Notes: generated from the letters alone by a model not told the origin. A stretch of DNA of 64,000 nt from Actinomadura macra NBRC 14102 (GCF_001552215.1 NZ_BCQT01000004.1:372001-436000), one strand, 5' to 3'; shown: positions 21,746 through 32,406, counted from the first letter of the stretch. Numbers and translations: made by a program.

Positions 21746-22059
21746 GGGTGATCGGCGGCCTCGGCCACCAGGTCTTCGACACCGTCGTAGTCGAGTTCGA
21801 GGACATACCGCCATAGAGTAACTCGCGACGACGCCGCGGCCATACGTCAAGGCTGCTCCTAGCCTCGGATGCGTCTGCTGCTGTCGACCTCGTCATAGGC
21901 CAAATGCTAAGACGGCCCGCCGACAGAACCACACACTGTGCTCTTTGAGTACCTTGCGGCTCTGCTCGGAAAGTAGTCTGGTGGGGTAGGCTAGCTGGCA
22001 CAACTGAACGCAATCGGCTCGGCAAGGGTCTAGCGCATCACCATGCCAGAGTCCCCGAA
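21746..22059. other. Island right flank
   Basis: About 310 bases, AT-richer than the ATPase operon to the right, with no ORF I can support apart from the possible upstream frame of the endonuclease VII-like gene (21843 down to about 21740). No copy of the tRNA-Arg 3' end and no integrase were found, so the right border of the island is only placed by gene content. Confidence 0.35.
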
Positions 22060-22542
22060 TCACGCTTCGACGACCCAGCCCTCTATCTGCCCACGGGATG
22101 AAACCGCTCGCTCGCCGGGCACCACGAGGACGGGTTGCTCGGCGAACTCCAGCAGGCGTCCGGCCCATGGGGCGAGAGCCCGGCCGCCGGGTCGGGGGGC
22201 GCCACCCCGGGCCAGGACGATCAGGTCGGGATGGACGCGGCGGCTCTCGTCCAGGACGCGTTCGGCGATGTCCCCGAACAGCAGCCCGGTCTCTATCTCA
22301 ACCTCCTCCAGGCCGGCGAGACGTTCGACGTGGGCGAGCACGGAGTGGGCGGCCAGATCTCGGCGAGCGCCGACGTCCGGGTGGGCCGACACGCTGGTCA
22401 CGGCGTCGGTGAGGACGCCGTCGGCGACGATGCTCACGGCTCTGACCCGCGCCCCGAGAGCCCGGGCCAGGTGCAGGGCGTAGCGGGCGGCGGCCAGCGT
22501 GGCGGGCGAGTCGTCGACGACGAGCAGCAGGCAGGCGGTCAT
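22060..22542 (-). CDS. Universal stress protein, last gene of the V/A-ATPase operon
   Basis: A single UspA domain of 160 residues (MTACLLLVVDDSPATLAAARYAL at the N-terminus, EFAQ-type EQPVLVVPGE at the end). The usual nucleotide motif G-2x-G-9x-G(S/T) is not clean here: the segment reads ARGGAPRPGGRALAPWAGRL, so ATP binding is doubtful. The ATG at 22542, with GGGAG upstream, overlaps the subunit D stop by 4 nt, which makes it translationally coupled to the ATPase genes. This tight linkage suggests a role in regulating or sensing the ATPase state; that is inference. Confidence 0.88.
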   Translation of the reverse strand: MTACLLLVVDDSPATLAAARYALHLARALGARVRAVSIVADGVLTDAVTSVSAHPDVGARRDLAAHSVLAHVERLAGLEEVEIETGLLFGDIAERVLDESRRVHPDLIVLARGGAPRPGGRALAPWAGRLLEFAEQPVLVVPGERAVSSRGQIEGWVVEA

Positions 22543-23138
22543 GATCGCTCCCTGGTGGAGCGGCGGAGGCGGGCGCCGTCCTCGCGCTCCCGTTCCTCCA
22601 GCGCGAACTCGATGCCGGCCAGCGCGGCGCGCAGCTGGGGCAGGCGGCGGCGCTCGATCGCGCGGGCCCGCTGCCCGGTGGCCCTGACCTCGGCGTCGAG
22701 GATGGCCGCCGCCGCGGTCGCGGCGGCGTGGGCGCACGCGGCCCGCAGGGCGGCCTCGCAGGCCCGGCGGGCGGGCGCCAGGGCGATCCCGCCCGGTGCG
22801 GGTGCGTCGTCGGCAGGCGGCTCGAAGACGACGCGCTCCGGATGGCTCACTCCCATGGAGTCGGCGTACTCCACGGTCACGTCCGCGAGGCGCCCGCCGC
22901 AGGACAGGGGGAGCACCCGGCGTCCGCCGAGCAGGGCGGCGCGGAGCAGGGCCTCGTCCGCCTCCGCGCAGCAGCGGCGCCACTGCTCCTCCGTGCGGGA
23001 GGCGAGCAGTCGCATCCTGTCGCGCTCGTCCCGGAGGATGGCCAGCTTGCGCTGGAGGAGTTCGGCCGCGTCCTCGGCGAGCCCGATCCGCCGGCGGAGC
23101 CACAGGCGTCCGGCGCGTCCCTGAGGGTAGGCACTCAT
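22539..23138 (-). CDS. atpD: V/A-type ATPase subunit D (central rotor shaft)
   Basis: A 199-residue protein of the V-type ATPase D family, the coiled-coil axle turning inside the A3B3 head. The N-terminus GRAGRLWLRRRIGLAEDAAELLQRKLAILRDE shows the conserved pattern of paired helices and 'LLqrKr..L'; the C-terminal helix (RAIERRRLPQLRAALAGIEFALEEREREDGARL) matches the family end. It overlaps subunit B and the stress protein by 4 nt each. Confidence 0.92.
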   Translation of the reverse strand: MSAYPQGRAGRLWLRRRIGLAEDAAELLQRKLAILRDERDRMRLLASRTEEQWRRCCAEADEALLRAALLGGRRVLPLSCGGRLADVTVEYADSMGVSHPERVVFEPPADDAPAPGGIALAPARRACEAALRAACAHAAATAAAAILDAEVRATGQRARAIERRRLPQLRAALAGIEFALEEREREDGARLRRSTRERS

Positions 23139-24580
23139 CGTCCCTCCCCTGCATGGTAGGCGTCGATCATCGCGCTCGGCAGCATCGTGAGCTCGCGCCG
23201 CGGCAGGACGGCCAGTGCCCGCCAGACCCGGTCCAGGGTCTCCTCCAGCGGACGCGACTCCGCGGTCCCCTGCGAGATCAGGACCTCCTGGTAGACGCGC
23301 TCGAACTCCAGGTAACGGCGGTCGGGCTCGCTGAGCGCGCCGGTCCCGACCAGCTCGCCGAGGTCATGGGCGCGGCGGGCCCTCGCCAGCGCCGCGAGGA
23401 CCTGCGCGGCGACGTCCAGGTGGTCGTCGCGGGTGCGAGCGGGCCCGGCGGCCTTGCGCATCAGCCGCGACAGCGACTCCAGCGCGTCGACGGGCGGGTA
23501 CACGCCGGACGCGTGCAGGTCCTCGGAGAGAACGATCTGCCCCTCGGTGATGTACCCGGTCAGGTCCGGCACCGGGTGGGTGATGTCGCCACCGGGCATC
23601 GTCAGCACCGGCACCAGGGTGACCGAACCGGGCCGGCCGCGGACGCGTCCGCACCGCTCGTACAGGGAGGCCAAGTCGCTGTAGAGATAGCCCGGGTAGG
23701 CGCGCCGCGCCGGGATCTCCCCTCTGGCCGCCGACACTTCGCGCAGCGCCTCGCAGTAGGCGGTCATGTCGCCCATGACGACCAGGACGTGCCGTCCCTC
23801 TTCGAAGGCAAGGTGCTCGGCCACGGTGAGCGCGATGCGGGGGGTGAGGATCCGTTCGATGACCGGCGCGTCGGCGAGGTTCAGCAGCAGCACGAGGTCA
23901 CCCGCGGCCGAGCGGTCCTCCAGGGTGTCGCGGACCGCGGCGGCGTCAGCGTGGGTGAGCCCCATGGCGGCGAAGACGACACAGAACGGCTCGCCGCCCG
24001 CCGATGCCTGGGCGGCGATCTGCGCGGCAAGCTCCAGGTGCGGGAGCCCGGCGCGGGAGAAGATCGGCAGTTTCTGCCCGCGGGCGAGCGTCGCGAGCGC
24101 GTCGATGGCCGAGATCCCGGTCAGGACGGGCTCGGCCGGCGGCTCGCGGTGGACGGGGTTGAGCGGGACGCCCGCAGCCGGTGCGTCGGCGTCACCGATG
24201 ACGGGCGGGCCGCCGTCCAGCGGGGCGCCGAGCCCGTCACAGACCCGGCCCAGCCAGGACGTCCCGACCGGGACGCGCAGCGGGGTGCCGCTGAAGGCGA
24301 CCCGGGTGGCGTCGGAGCGCATCCCGCCGGTCCCCTCCAGTACCTGGACGAGCACGCGGTCGCGGGCGGTGTCGAGTACGAGGCCGTGCCGTGTCTCTCC
24401 CGTGGCCTCGCCGGAACCGAGCCGGATGTCGGCGAACTCGTCCCAGCCGACGCCGTCGGCGTCGCGCACCTCCAGCAGCGGCCCGCGGACCCGCGAGACG
24501 CGCGTGTACGCCGGTCTGAACCACTGGCCGTCCTCGTCCGGGCGGCGGGGCCGCTCGGGTGCACCGTCGCGTCCACTCAT
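23135..24580 (-). CDS. atpB: V/A-type ATPase subunit B (regulatory, non-catalytic)
   Basis: 481 residues with the F1/V1 alpha/B fold. In place of a Walker P-loop it has GQKLPIFSRAGLPHLELAAQIA (around 160-180), as expected for the non-catalytic B subunit. Further landmarks are FCVVFAAMGLTHADA, RIALTVAEHLAFEEGRHVLVVMGDMTAYCEALREVSAA and the SVTLVPVLTMPGGDITHPVPDLTGYITEGQI region. It starts by a 4-nt overlap with subunit A. Confidence 0.95.
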   Translation of the reverse strand: MSGRDGAPERPRRPDEDGQWFRPAYTRVSRVRGPLLEVRDADGVGWDEFADIRLGSGEATGETRHGLVLDTARDRVLVQVLEGTGGMRSDATRVAFSGTPLRVPVGTSWLGRVCDGLGAPLDGGPPVIGDADAPAAGVPLNPVHREPPAEPVLTGISAIDALATLARGQKLPIFSRAGLPHLELAAQIAAQASAGGEPFCVVFAAMGLTHADAAAVRDTLEDRSAAGDLVLLLNLADAPVIERILTPRIALTVAEHLAFEEGRHVLVVMGDMTAYCEALREVSAARGEIPARRAYPGYLYSDLASLYERCGRVRGRPGSVTLVPVLTMPGGDITHPVPDLTGYITEGQIVLSEDLHASGVYPPVDALESLSRLMRKAAGPARTRDDHLDVAAQVLAALARARRAHDLGELVGTGALSEPDRRYLEFERVYQEVLISQGTAESRPLEETLDRVWRALAVLPRRELTMLPSAMIDAYHAGEGR

Positions 24581-26088
24581 GGCAGCTCTCCCAGTCGGTT
24601 CAGCATCGCCTCACGGCGGGCGCCGATGTCCGCCGCCGTCGCGGCGTCCTCGCGGGCGCGGACGATCGGCGCGAAGTCCTGCTCCTCGACGGCGCCGGCG
24701 GGGACACCCCGTCCGACCAGTTCCTGGCAGCGGTCGACGACCGCGAGCACGGCCTCGGTCAGGGCGGCCCCGCGCTCCGGGGTGCAGAAGGCGTCGCGGG
24801 GGCTGAGCGCGCTCTGCTGGAGGACGCCCTCGCGCAGCAGCCGTCCCGCCAGCAGCACCATGCGTTCGTGCCCCGGCAGGGTGCTCGAACCGACCAGTTC
24901 GGCGAGCGCGGCCAGGCGGTCGGACTCGGCCAGCAGGCTCGCCGTGCGGGCGCGCCTGCCCGCCCAGCCCGGGTCCCCTGCGGCGGCATGGTGGCGGGCG
25001 AGCGCGGCGGTGTCACGGGCGAACGAACCCGACCAGGAGACGGCCGGGTAGTGCCGTGAGTAGGCCAGGTCCTTGTCCAGGCTCCACCGGGCGCGGACGA
25101 AGCGCTCGGTGTAGGCGGTAACGGGCTCGGTCATGTCGCCTCCCGGCGGGGACACTGCGCCGATGATCGTGACGGACCCTTCGGCGCCGTCCAGGGTGCG
25201 GACCCGTCCAGCCCGTTCGTAGAACGCGGCGAGCGCCGACGGGAGCGCGGCTGGAAATCCCTCCTCGCCCGGCAGTTCGCCGCCGCGGGAGGCGAACTCG
25301 CGCAATGCCTCCGCCCAGCGGGACGTCGAGTCGGCGATGACGACGGCGTGCCTGCCCTGGTCGCGGAAGTACTCGGCGACGGTGACGCCGCTGTAGACGC
25401 CCGCCTCGCGCGCCATCATCGGCATGTTGGAGGTGTTGGCGATCACGACGGTCCGGTCGGCGAGCCGTCCGCCGGTCCGCGGGTCGTCGAGCGCGGCCAG
25501 TTCGGCGAGCACGTCGGCCATCTCGTTGCCGCGCTCGCCGCAGCCGACGTAGACGATGACATCGGCGTCGCACCACTTGGCGACCTGCTGCAACAGCATG
25601 GTCTTGCCGGTGCCGAAGCCGCCGGGGACGGCGACGGTCCCGCCGAGCGGCACTGGAAAGAGCAGGTCCACGACGCGCTGGCCCGTGTGCAGGGGCACGC
25701 CGCCGTCCAGCCGCTCGGCGTAGGGCCGCGGTCTGCGGACGGGCCAGAACTCGACGGCCCGGCCGTCCTCCGCAACCGGTGGGTGACGCGCCGGATCGAG
25801 CCAGACACCCGCGCCCGTCAGCGGCCGCAGCAGCCCGTCGTACACCCCGCCGAGCAGGTGCGGGCCGAGCGGCGCGGACAGGGCACGGCCCGTCCCGCGC
25901 CCGGCCTGGCCCGGGGCCAGTCCTCCGGTGTACTCGTACGCTTGGACGGTGGCGACGTCGCCGTCCAGGGCGACGATCTCGCCGGGCAGGAAGTGCGCTC
26001 CCACCTCGACCACGTCGCCCATGGCCGCGCCCTTTACGCCGGACAGCTCCACCAGGGGCCCGCTGACCCGTGTCACCTCGTGTCCCAC
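24577..26088 (-). CDS. atpA: V/A-type ATPase catalytic subunit A
   Basis: The catalytic subunit hydrolysing or making ATP. Walker A is PGGFGTGKTMLLQQVAKW (about 153-170), followed by VYVGCGERGNEMADVLAEL, the ANTSNMPMMAREAGVYSG region and ADSTSRWAEALRE, all diagnostic of V/A-type subunit A. The GTG at 26088 gives 503 residues, about 80 shorter than usual, mainly because the N-terminal and 'non-homologous' parts are trimmed. The start lies 16 nt inside the subunit E gene. Longer in-frame starts exist but encode Arg/Gly-rich shadow sequence. Confidence 0.95.
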   Translation of the reverse strand: MGHEVTRVSGPLVELSGVKGAAMGDVVEVGAHFLPGEIVALDGDVATVQAYEYTGGLAPGQAGRGTGRALSAPLGPHLLGGVYDGLLRPLTGAGVWLDPARHPPVAEDGRAVEFWPVRRPRPYAERLDGGVPLHTGQRVVDLLFPVPLGGTVAVPGGFGTGKTMLLQQVAKWCDADVIVYVGCGERGNEMADVLAELAALDDPRTGGRLADRTVVIANTSNMPMMAREAGVYSGVTVAEYFRDQGRHAVVIADSTSRWAEALREFASRGGELPGEEGFPAALPSALAAFYERAGRVRTLDGAEGSVTIIGAVSPPGGDMTEPVTAYTERFVRARWSLDKDLAYSRHYPAVSWSGSFARDTAALARHHAAAGDPGWAGRRARTASLLAESDRLAALAELVGSSTLPGHERMVLLAGRLLREGVLQQSALSPRDAFCTPERGAALTEAVLAVVDRCQELVGRGVPAGAVEEQDFAPIVRAREDAATAADIGARREAMLNRLGELP

Positions 26089-26593
26089 AGCCGTGCCACC
26101 TCCGCTCCCAGCGCCGCCACCGCCCGCTCGGCGAGGACGTCCGCGGACAGGTCGAGCTCGGCATGGGCAGTCCGGGCGACTAAGCCGCCGCCGGGCGCCT
26201 CCGCGGTCTCCGCCGCGGGCCCGAGCCGCCGCCGCGCCAGTGTCGTCAGCCGCCGGACGGTCTCCGGGCCGCTCGCTCCCGTGCATCGCTCGCGCACCTC
26301 GGCGCGGACCCGGCGGCACAGCTCGCCGTAGGCCTGCCTGCGGGCCGCCAGCACGACCGTGCGGGCCTCGCTCCGCGTCCGCGAACGCTCGGCGGCGGCG
26401 GCCGCCGCCCCGTCCGCGCGGCCCGCCGCGCGGGCCTCGTCCAGGATCCGCGCCGCCTCGGCACGGGCGGTCGCGAGCAGCGCGGCCGCCTCCCGCTCGC
26501 CGCTTGCGCGGACGTCCGCGGCCTGCTCGCGGGCGCGGCCGAGGAGCGCGTCGCGCACCGGCGCGATCGCTGCCGCGGCGTCCGGGTCACCGG

Positions 26594-26597
<4 letters not shown>
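26073..26597 (-). CDS. atpE: V/A-type ATPase subunit E (peripheral stalk)
   Basis: A 174-residue, Ala/Arg/Glu-rich helical protein. The N-terminal coiled-coil (VRDALLGRAREQAADVRASGEREAAALLATARAEAARILDEARA) and the C-terminal globular part (DLSADVLAERAVAALGAEVARLWD) match the E subunit that, with G/H, forms the stator. It starts at ATG 26597 by ATGA overlap with subunit F and ends inside the start of subunit A. Confidence 0.82.
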
Positions 26598-28473
<1,876 letters not shown>

Positions 28474-28487
<14 letters not shown>

Positions 28488-29397
28488 CGTAGGCTCCCAT
28501 CGGATCGCCGCCGCGCGACGCCATCTCCAGCGCCGCCCGGACCCGCCACGCGTCGACCGCCAGCAGCGTCGCCGCGCCCAGCACCGGCCCGGCGGCGAAC
28601 TCCGAGCGGCGCAGCAGCAGGTCGCCGTCGCGTTCCAGCCGTTTCCAGCAGCGTCCCTCGGCCCGCCACAGCTCCACCGGGTCGTCGATGCCGTCGAGGG
28701 GCCAGCGCGCGTTCCGGTCGAGCCGGGCCGTCATCTCGCCGAGCGCGGACGCCTCCACCGGCGACCGGCCGAGCAACCGGGCGGCCCGCTCGGACGTCGC
28801 CAGGGGCAGATCCCGTCCAGCCCCGAACCGCTCCCCGGCCACCAGGACGGCGGCCGCGCCGGCCGCCCAGACGGCGGCGGGTCCGCCGAGCGCGGACATG
28901 CGCGCCGCCCACGACAGCCGGAGGAACACCCGGATCGTCCACGGATCGGTGCCCCCCGGGTCCCCCCAGGAGGTCGTGGCCAGTCGCTCGCGCAGGCCCG
29001 CGGCGTCCGGGGCGTCCGCGAGACGCGGCCACGCGGTCCCCAGTGCGCCGAGAACGTAGGGTTCCTCCGCCGGACGGCCGTCCAGCCGCTGCAGCAGGCC
29101 GTCGACGTTGGCCAACTCGAACCATCCGGCCACCGGCCGCAGCACCGCCGTACCGCCCCGGGGCAGCCACCCCGCCAGCACCCGCAGATGCCAGAGCAGC
29201 GCCGCCGCGACTCCGTGCTGCGCCGCGGCCAGGCTCTGGCCCTCGGCGACGCCGCGGCCGTACGGCGTCGCCGCCAAGATCGTGAGGGCCTCCGACAGCG
29301 ACGCCGACCCCGCCAGCGACCTCGCGCGCCCGGGCCCGAGCCGCCGCAGCGCGAGCGCCTGCGCCCGGACCCGCCCCGCGACCCAGCCCGCGCTCAC
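28474..29397 (-). CDS. atpC: V/A-type ATPase subunit C (central stalk to ring coupler)
   Basis: A 307-residue V-type C (d) subunit, the funnel that couples the rotor shaft to the K ring. Recognisable repeats include YVLGALGTAWPRLADAPDAAGL and FELANVDGLLQRLDGRP, and the C-terminus carries WRVRAALEMASRGGDP, like the conserved 'L..A....G......Y' ends of the family. GTG 29397 overlaps the upstream H gene by GTGA; the stop overlaps subunit I by 14 nt. Assignment rests partly on operon position. Confidence 0.75.
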
Positions 29398-29867
29398 GGC
29401 GCCCCCCGCCGTCCGGGGTGCGTCTCTCCGGAGGTCGCCGTACCATCGGCCGACAGGACACCGAGCGCGCGCACGGCCCGCTCGACCAGTTCCGGCATCC
29501 GCGCGGCGGCGACGGCGCCGATACGTGCGGCCTCCTCCCGCGCGGCGGCCACCCGGGCCTGCTCCGCCTCCACCGCACCCCGCCGGACGGCGGCCGCGGC
29601 CTCCGCCCGCTCCGCCGCGGCATCGGCTTTCGCCCGCCGCACCAGCGCGGCGGCCTCCTCGCGGGCCGCGTCGCGCACTGCGCGCGCGTCCCGTTCCGCC
29701 TCGTCGGCGAGGCGGTGCCGTTCCTCCTCCGTCCCGGCGAGCAGGGCGAAGACCGGTTCGAGCTCCGCGGCAAGGACGCTTCGCCGGTCCGCGGGGACAG
29801 CCACCGCGGCCGCCCCGGGGGCCCCGGCCGGGCGGAATCTCTCCAGAAGATCGCGGACTGCGGGCAT
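29394..29867 (-). CDS. V/A-type ATPase subunit G/H (peripheral stalk coiled coil)
   Basis: A 157-residue, highly charged helical protein (EEERHRLADEAERDARAVRDAAREEAAALVRRAKAD split across the middle) of the kind that pairs with subunit E in the stator; family members are called H or G. It is the first structural gene of the ATPase operon. ATG 29867 follows GGGAGG. Sequence similarity is mostly coiled-coil composition, so position in the operon is the main evidence. Confidence 0.7.
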   Translation of the reverse strand: MPAVRDLLERFRPAGAPGAAAVAVPADRRSVLAAELEPVFALLAGTEEERHRLADEAERDARAVRDAAREEAAALVRRAKADAAAERAEAAAAVRRGAVEAEQARVAAAREEAARIGAVAAARMPELVERAVRALGVLSADGTATSGETHPGRRGAP

Positions 29868-29908
29868 GGTGCCTCCCTGTTCGTTCGTCCCCATGCTCCG
29901 GACCGGAC

Positions 29909-29957
29909 GGGAGACCGTCCCAGGGCTGGAAGACCACGATCGGGGGACGAAGGTCCC
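29909..29957 (-). promoter_or_regulatory. DosR/DevR-like tandem sites upstream of the V/A-ATPase operon
   Basis: On the minus strand 29957-29944 reads GGGACCTTCGTCCC, arms GGGAC/GTCCC around four bases, exactly the layout of the mycobacterial DosR box core (GGGACTWWAGTCCC). A weaker second copy, GGGACGGTCTCCC, lies at 29921-29909. The main site is 77-90 nt before the first ATPase gene. Confidence 0.5.
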
Positions 29958-29996
29958 GACCACGGTCGGCCACGCGCCGCCGCGGCGCCCCGAGAC

Positions 29997-30068
29997 TCAA
30001 GGCACGGATCCTCGGGTCCGCCGGCTCTTCCTCCGCGATCGGTGACCTCCTTCGATCGGTTCTGCCAT
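29997..30068 (-). CDS. Possible 23-residue basic peptide with a strong ribosome site
   Basis: ATG 30068 is preceded by GGGAGGAG at ideal spacing and opens a 23-codon frame ending at 29997: MAEPIEGGH followed by the Arg/Lys-rich tail RSRRKSRRTRGSVP. It lies 129 nt before the first ATPase gene, upstream of the DosR-like site. It could be a real small protein or an upstream ORF affecting operon expression; a chance ORF is not excluded. Confidence 0.4.
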   Translation of the reverse strand: MAEPIEGGHRSRRKSRRTRGSVP

Positions 30069-30421
30069 CGAATTCTCCTCCCTCTCCGTGTTCTCGACGC
30101 GACCCTGAGTGTTCAAACCGCGCCGACGACGGCCCTCATGTGGGCGGCTCTTTTCCGTGGTAGGGCGCGTACTCGTTACGTCGAGGTCAAGAGCGGGCGC
30201 GTGTCCGTACCCGATGGCCGGGGGGTGATACGCCCGCGGCGGCGGCGTGCCCCTTGGAAGGTCGGCGGGTGTTCTACGCCTCCACGGTCGCAGGCGGCCG
30301 GTGACTCTCGCTGAAAGGCGGGAAGGCAGGCCGAGAGGCCGTCGAAGCGGGAGCGGGCGTCCGGTGCCCGCACCCTCTCCGCCAGGCGTAACTGGACACC
30401 CGCCCAGGGAGGAGGCGACAA
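30069..30421. other. Divergent promoter region, ATPase operon versus stress protein
   Basis: About 350 bases without a supported gene between the leftward ATPase side and the rightward stress-protein side. GGAGGAGG at 30409-30416 is the stress protein's ribosome site. No clear copy of the GGGACCTT site was found here, and I could not assign a -35/-10 pair. Confidence 0.4.
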
Positions 30422-31309
30422 ATGAACGATGGCCATGAGAGGGGCACTGTCCTGGTCGGATATGACGGGTCACCTGCCGGCGATCAAGCCCTTTATTGGG
30501 CGGTGGGGGAGGCTCGGCTCCGCCGCCTGCCCCTTACCGTCTGCCATGCCTGGCACTGGCCCTACCCGTTGCGCCCGCCGGACGAGGACACCCTGGAGGT
30601 CGTCCGTGCGGCGGCCGCGGTCGTGGCCGACGAAGGCGTGCGCCAGGCCTATGCCCTGGACGAAGGCCTGGACGTCCGCTGGCGGCTGGAACGCGGGTGG
30701 GCTTCCGCCGTGCTGTTGGCGGCGTCCCGGGAGGCCGCCCTGGTCGTGCTCGGAACACGCGGTCACGGCGGGTTCGAGGGCCTGACAGTGGGCTCTACCG
30801 CGGCGCAGGTCGCCGCCCATGCCGACCGGCCGGTCATCGTCGTACGGTCAGGCGAGCCACACGCCGAGGGGCACGGTGGGCGGCTCGTGGTCGGCGTTGA
30901 CGGCTCGCCGGCCGGCGAGGCGGCCCTCGGCTTCGCCTTCGAGGAGGCCGAGTTGCGCGGGGCGTCGGTGACGGCCGTGTGCAGTTGGTGGGACCCGGCC
31001 GTGCTCCCCGGCCCGGACCGTGTCCCCTTCACCGATCCACCGGCGGTCAGGAGCGAGGCGATGGCGCGATTCGATCAGGCCGTCACACCGTGGCGGCGCG
31101 AGCACCCCAAGGTGCCCTTGGACACCGAGTTCGTCGTGGAAACGCCGCGTCAAGCCCTGGTCAACGCCGCCCAAGGCGCCGCGCTGCTGGTGGTGGGCGA
31201 CCGCGGGATCGGCTCGGTGCCACCGCTGCTCCTGGGGCCGGTGACCCAGGCCGCGCTGCACCAGGCCCCCTGTCCTGTCGCGGTTGTGCCGGCGCAGCAG
31301 ACCGAATAG
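30422..31309 (+). CDS. Universal stress protein, two UspA domains
   Basis: 295 residues in two UspA repeats. Repeat 1 (about 8-143) opens VLVGYDGSPAGDQALYWAV and holds the ATP motif GHGGFEGLTVGSTA (G-2x-G-9x-GS). Repeat 2 (about 153-290) opens LVVGVDGSPAGEAALGFAF, but its loop GDRGIGSVPPLLLGPVTQ is altered at the last motif position. Tandem Usp proteins of this size belong to the DosR dormancy regulon in mycobacteria. ATG 30422 lies 6 nt after GGAGGAGG; divergent from the ATPase operon. Confidence 0.95.
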   Translation: MNDGHERGTVLVGYDGSPAGDQALYWAVGEARLRRLPLTVCHAWHWPYPLRPPDEDTLEVVRAAAAVVADEGVRQAYALDEGLDVRWRLERGWASAVLLAASREAALVVLGTRGHGGFEGLTVGSTAAQVAAHADRPVIVVRSGEPHAEGHGGRLVVGVDGSPAGEAALGFAFEEAELRGASVTAVCSWWDPAVLPGPDRVPFTDPPAVRSEAMARFDQAVTPWRREHPKVPLDTEFVVETPRQALVNAAQGAALLVVGDRGIGSVPPLLLGPVTQAALHQAPCPVAVVPAQQTE

Positions 31310-31387
31310 CGACAAGGCCGAGCGGTCGCGGACGCCGGCGAGGCCGAAGTCGTACTCCTCTTCAGGGATGGGGGGCTACTCGAAGGG

Positions 31388-31400
31388 GGGACCTTTGCCC
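31388..31400 (+). promoter_or_regulatory. DosR-like site upstream of second stress protein
   Basis: GGGACCTTTGCCC, beginning 110 nt before the ATG at 31498. The identical 13-mer occurs 109 nt before the CBS-BON gene, and a close relative lies upstream of the ATPase operon. Confidence 0.5.
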
Positions 31401-31497
31401 CTAGGACGGAACCAGCGGGCGTTGAAGTGTGGAAACAAGAGTCCTCGCGGCCCGAGCGTCCCGGTCCGCCACACGGATCGACATGAGGGGAAGCCCG

Positions 31498-32343
31498 ATG
31501 TCCGCACCGATCGTCATCGGCACCGATGGTTCCGGTGAGTCGGCGCGTGCCCTCGAATGGGCAGCCGCTGAAGCCGCCCTGCGTGAACGTCCACTGCACA
31601 TCGTCCACGCCATTGAGAGCCGGCCGTACGGGAGGGTGCACGTCGCGCAGCCCGAGGGCGCCGAGCCCATCACCTGCGCGGGCCGAATGGTCCTGGCAGC
31701 CGCCCGCGAACGTGTCCAGGAGCGGTGGCCCGGCCTTGAGACGACGACCGCTCTGGTGAACGGAGAGCCTCGGCAGGCTCTCCGAGCACAGTCGGAGAAG
31801 GCGTTCGAGCTGGTTCTGGGAAGTCGGGGCCGCGGCGGTTTCGCTGACCTACTGCTGGGTTCCACGAGCCTGCGCATGGCCGAATGCCTTGCCGTCCCGG
31901 TGGTGATCGTGCGCGGGAACGCCACCGATGGCGGCGAGATCCTCGTGGGCATCGACCCCGTGCGGGATGCCGGCGCGATCCTCGACTATGCCTTCGACGC
32001 AGCCGAACTCCACCATGCCCGGCTCCGCGTCATCCACGCGTGGCGGACGCTCGCGACCTACCTGGAGGCGGGTTACGCCGACGTCGAGCAGATCGAGACG
32101 GACCTGAGGAAAGCCGTCCTGGCCGCCTACCAGCCCCTGCGACGGAAGTACCCGCAAGTCGACGTCGTCGACGAAATCGACCTGGAGCATCCGGTCACCG
32201 CACTGTCCAGGCCCTCGCGCAACGCCCGCCTGCTGGTGGTCGGTGCCTACGACTGGCGCTGGACCTCGCCCCAGCTCGGTTCCATCAGCCACGGGGTCAT
32301 CCACCACGCGCAATGCCCGGTAGCGGTCGTTCCTACCCGCTGA
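31498..32343 (+). CDS. Universal stress protein, two UspA domains (second paralogue)
   Basis: 281 residues in two repeats. Repeat 1 (about 1-138) opens IVIGTDGSGESARALEWAA and keeps the ATP motif GRGGFADLLLGSTS. Repeat 2 opens ILVGIDPVRDAGAILDYAF with a divergent loop (GAYDWRWTSPQLGSISHGVIHHAQCPVAVVP). ATG 31498 is preceded by GAGGGGA; an earlier in-frame ATG at 31483 is less likely. It lies 188 nt after the first stress gene and has its own candidate regulatory site. Confidence 0.93.
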   Translation: MSAPIVIGTDGSGESARALEWAAAEAALRERPLHIVHAIESRPYGRVHVAQPEGAEPITCAGRMVLAAARERVQERWPGLETTTALVNGEPRQALRAQSEKAFELVLGSRGRGGFADLLLGSTSLRMAECLAVPVVIVRGNATDGGEILVGIDPVRDAGAILDYAFDAAELHHARLRVIHAWRTLATYLEAGYADVEQIETDLRKAVLAAYQPLRRKYPQVDVVDEIDLEHPVTALSRPSRNARLLVVGAYDWRWTSPQLGSISHGVIHHAQCPVAVVPTR

Positions 32344-32406
32344 TCTTCAACCCACCGGTCGCATTCTCCTCACCTACATGCCCGCGCCCCGTATGCGGCG
32401 GCCGGC

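Noticed and set aside
9410..22059. Phage integrase or second att site
   Set aside because: No tyrosine or serine recombinase motif was seen in any frame, and no copy of the tRNA 3' end was found on the right side.
26089..26319. Longer start for ATPase subunit A
   Set aside because: The added residues are Arg/Gly-rich and overlap subunit E in a shadow frame; the V-type fold begins right after GTG 26088.
30221..30237. GGGTGATACGCCC as a further DosR-like site before the first stress gene
   Set aside because: It keeps the outer GGG/CCC but lacks the GGGACCTT core shared by the other three sites.
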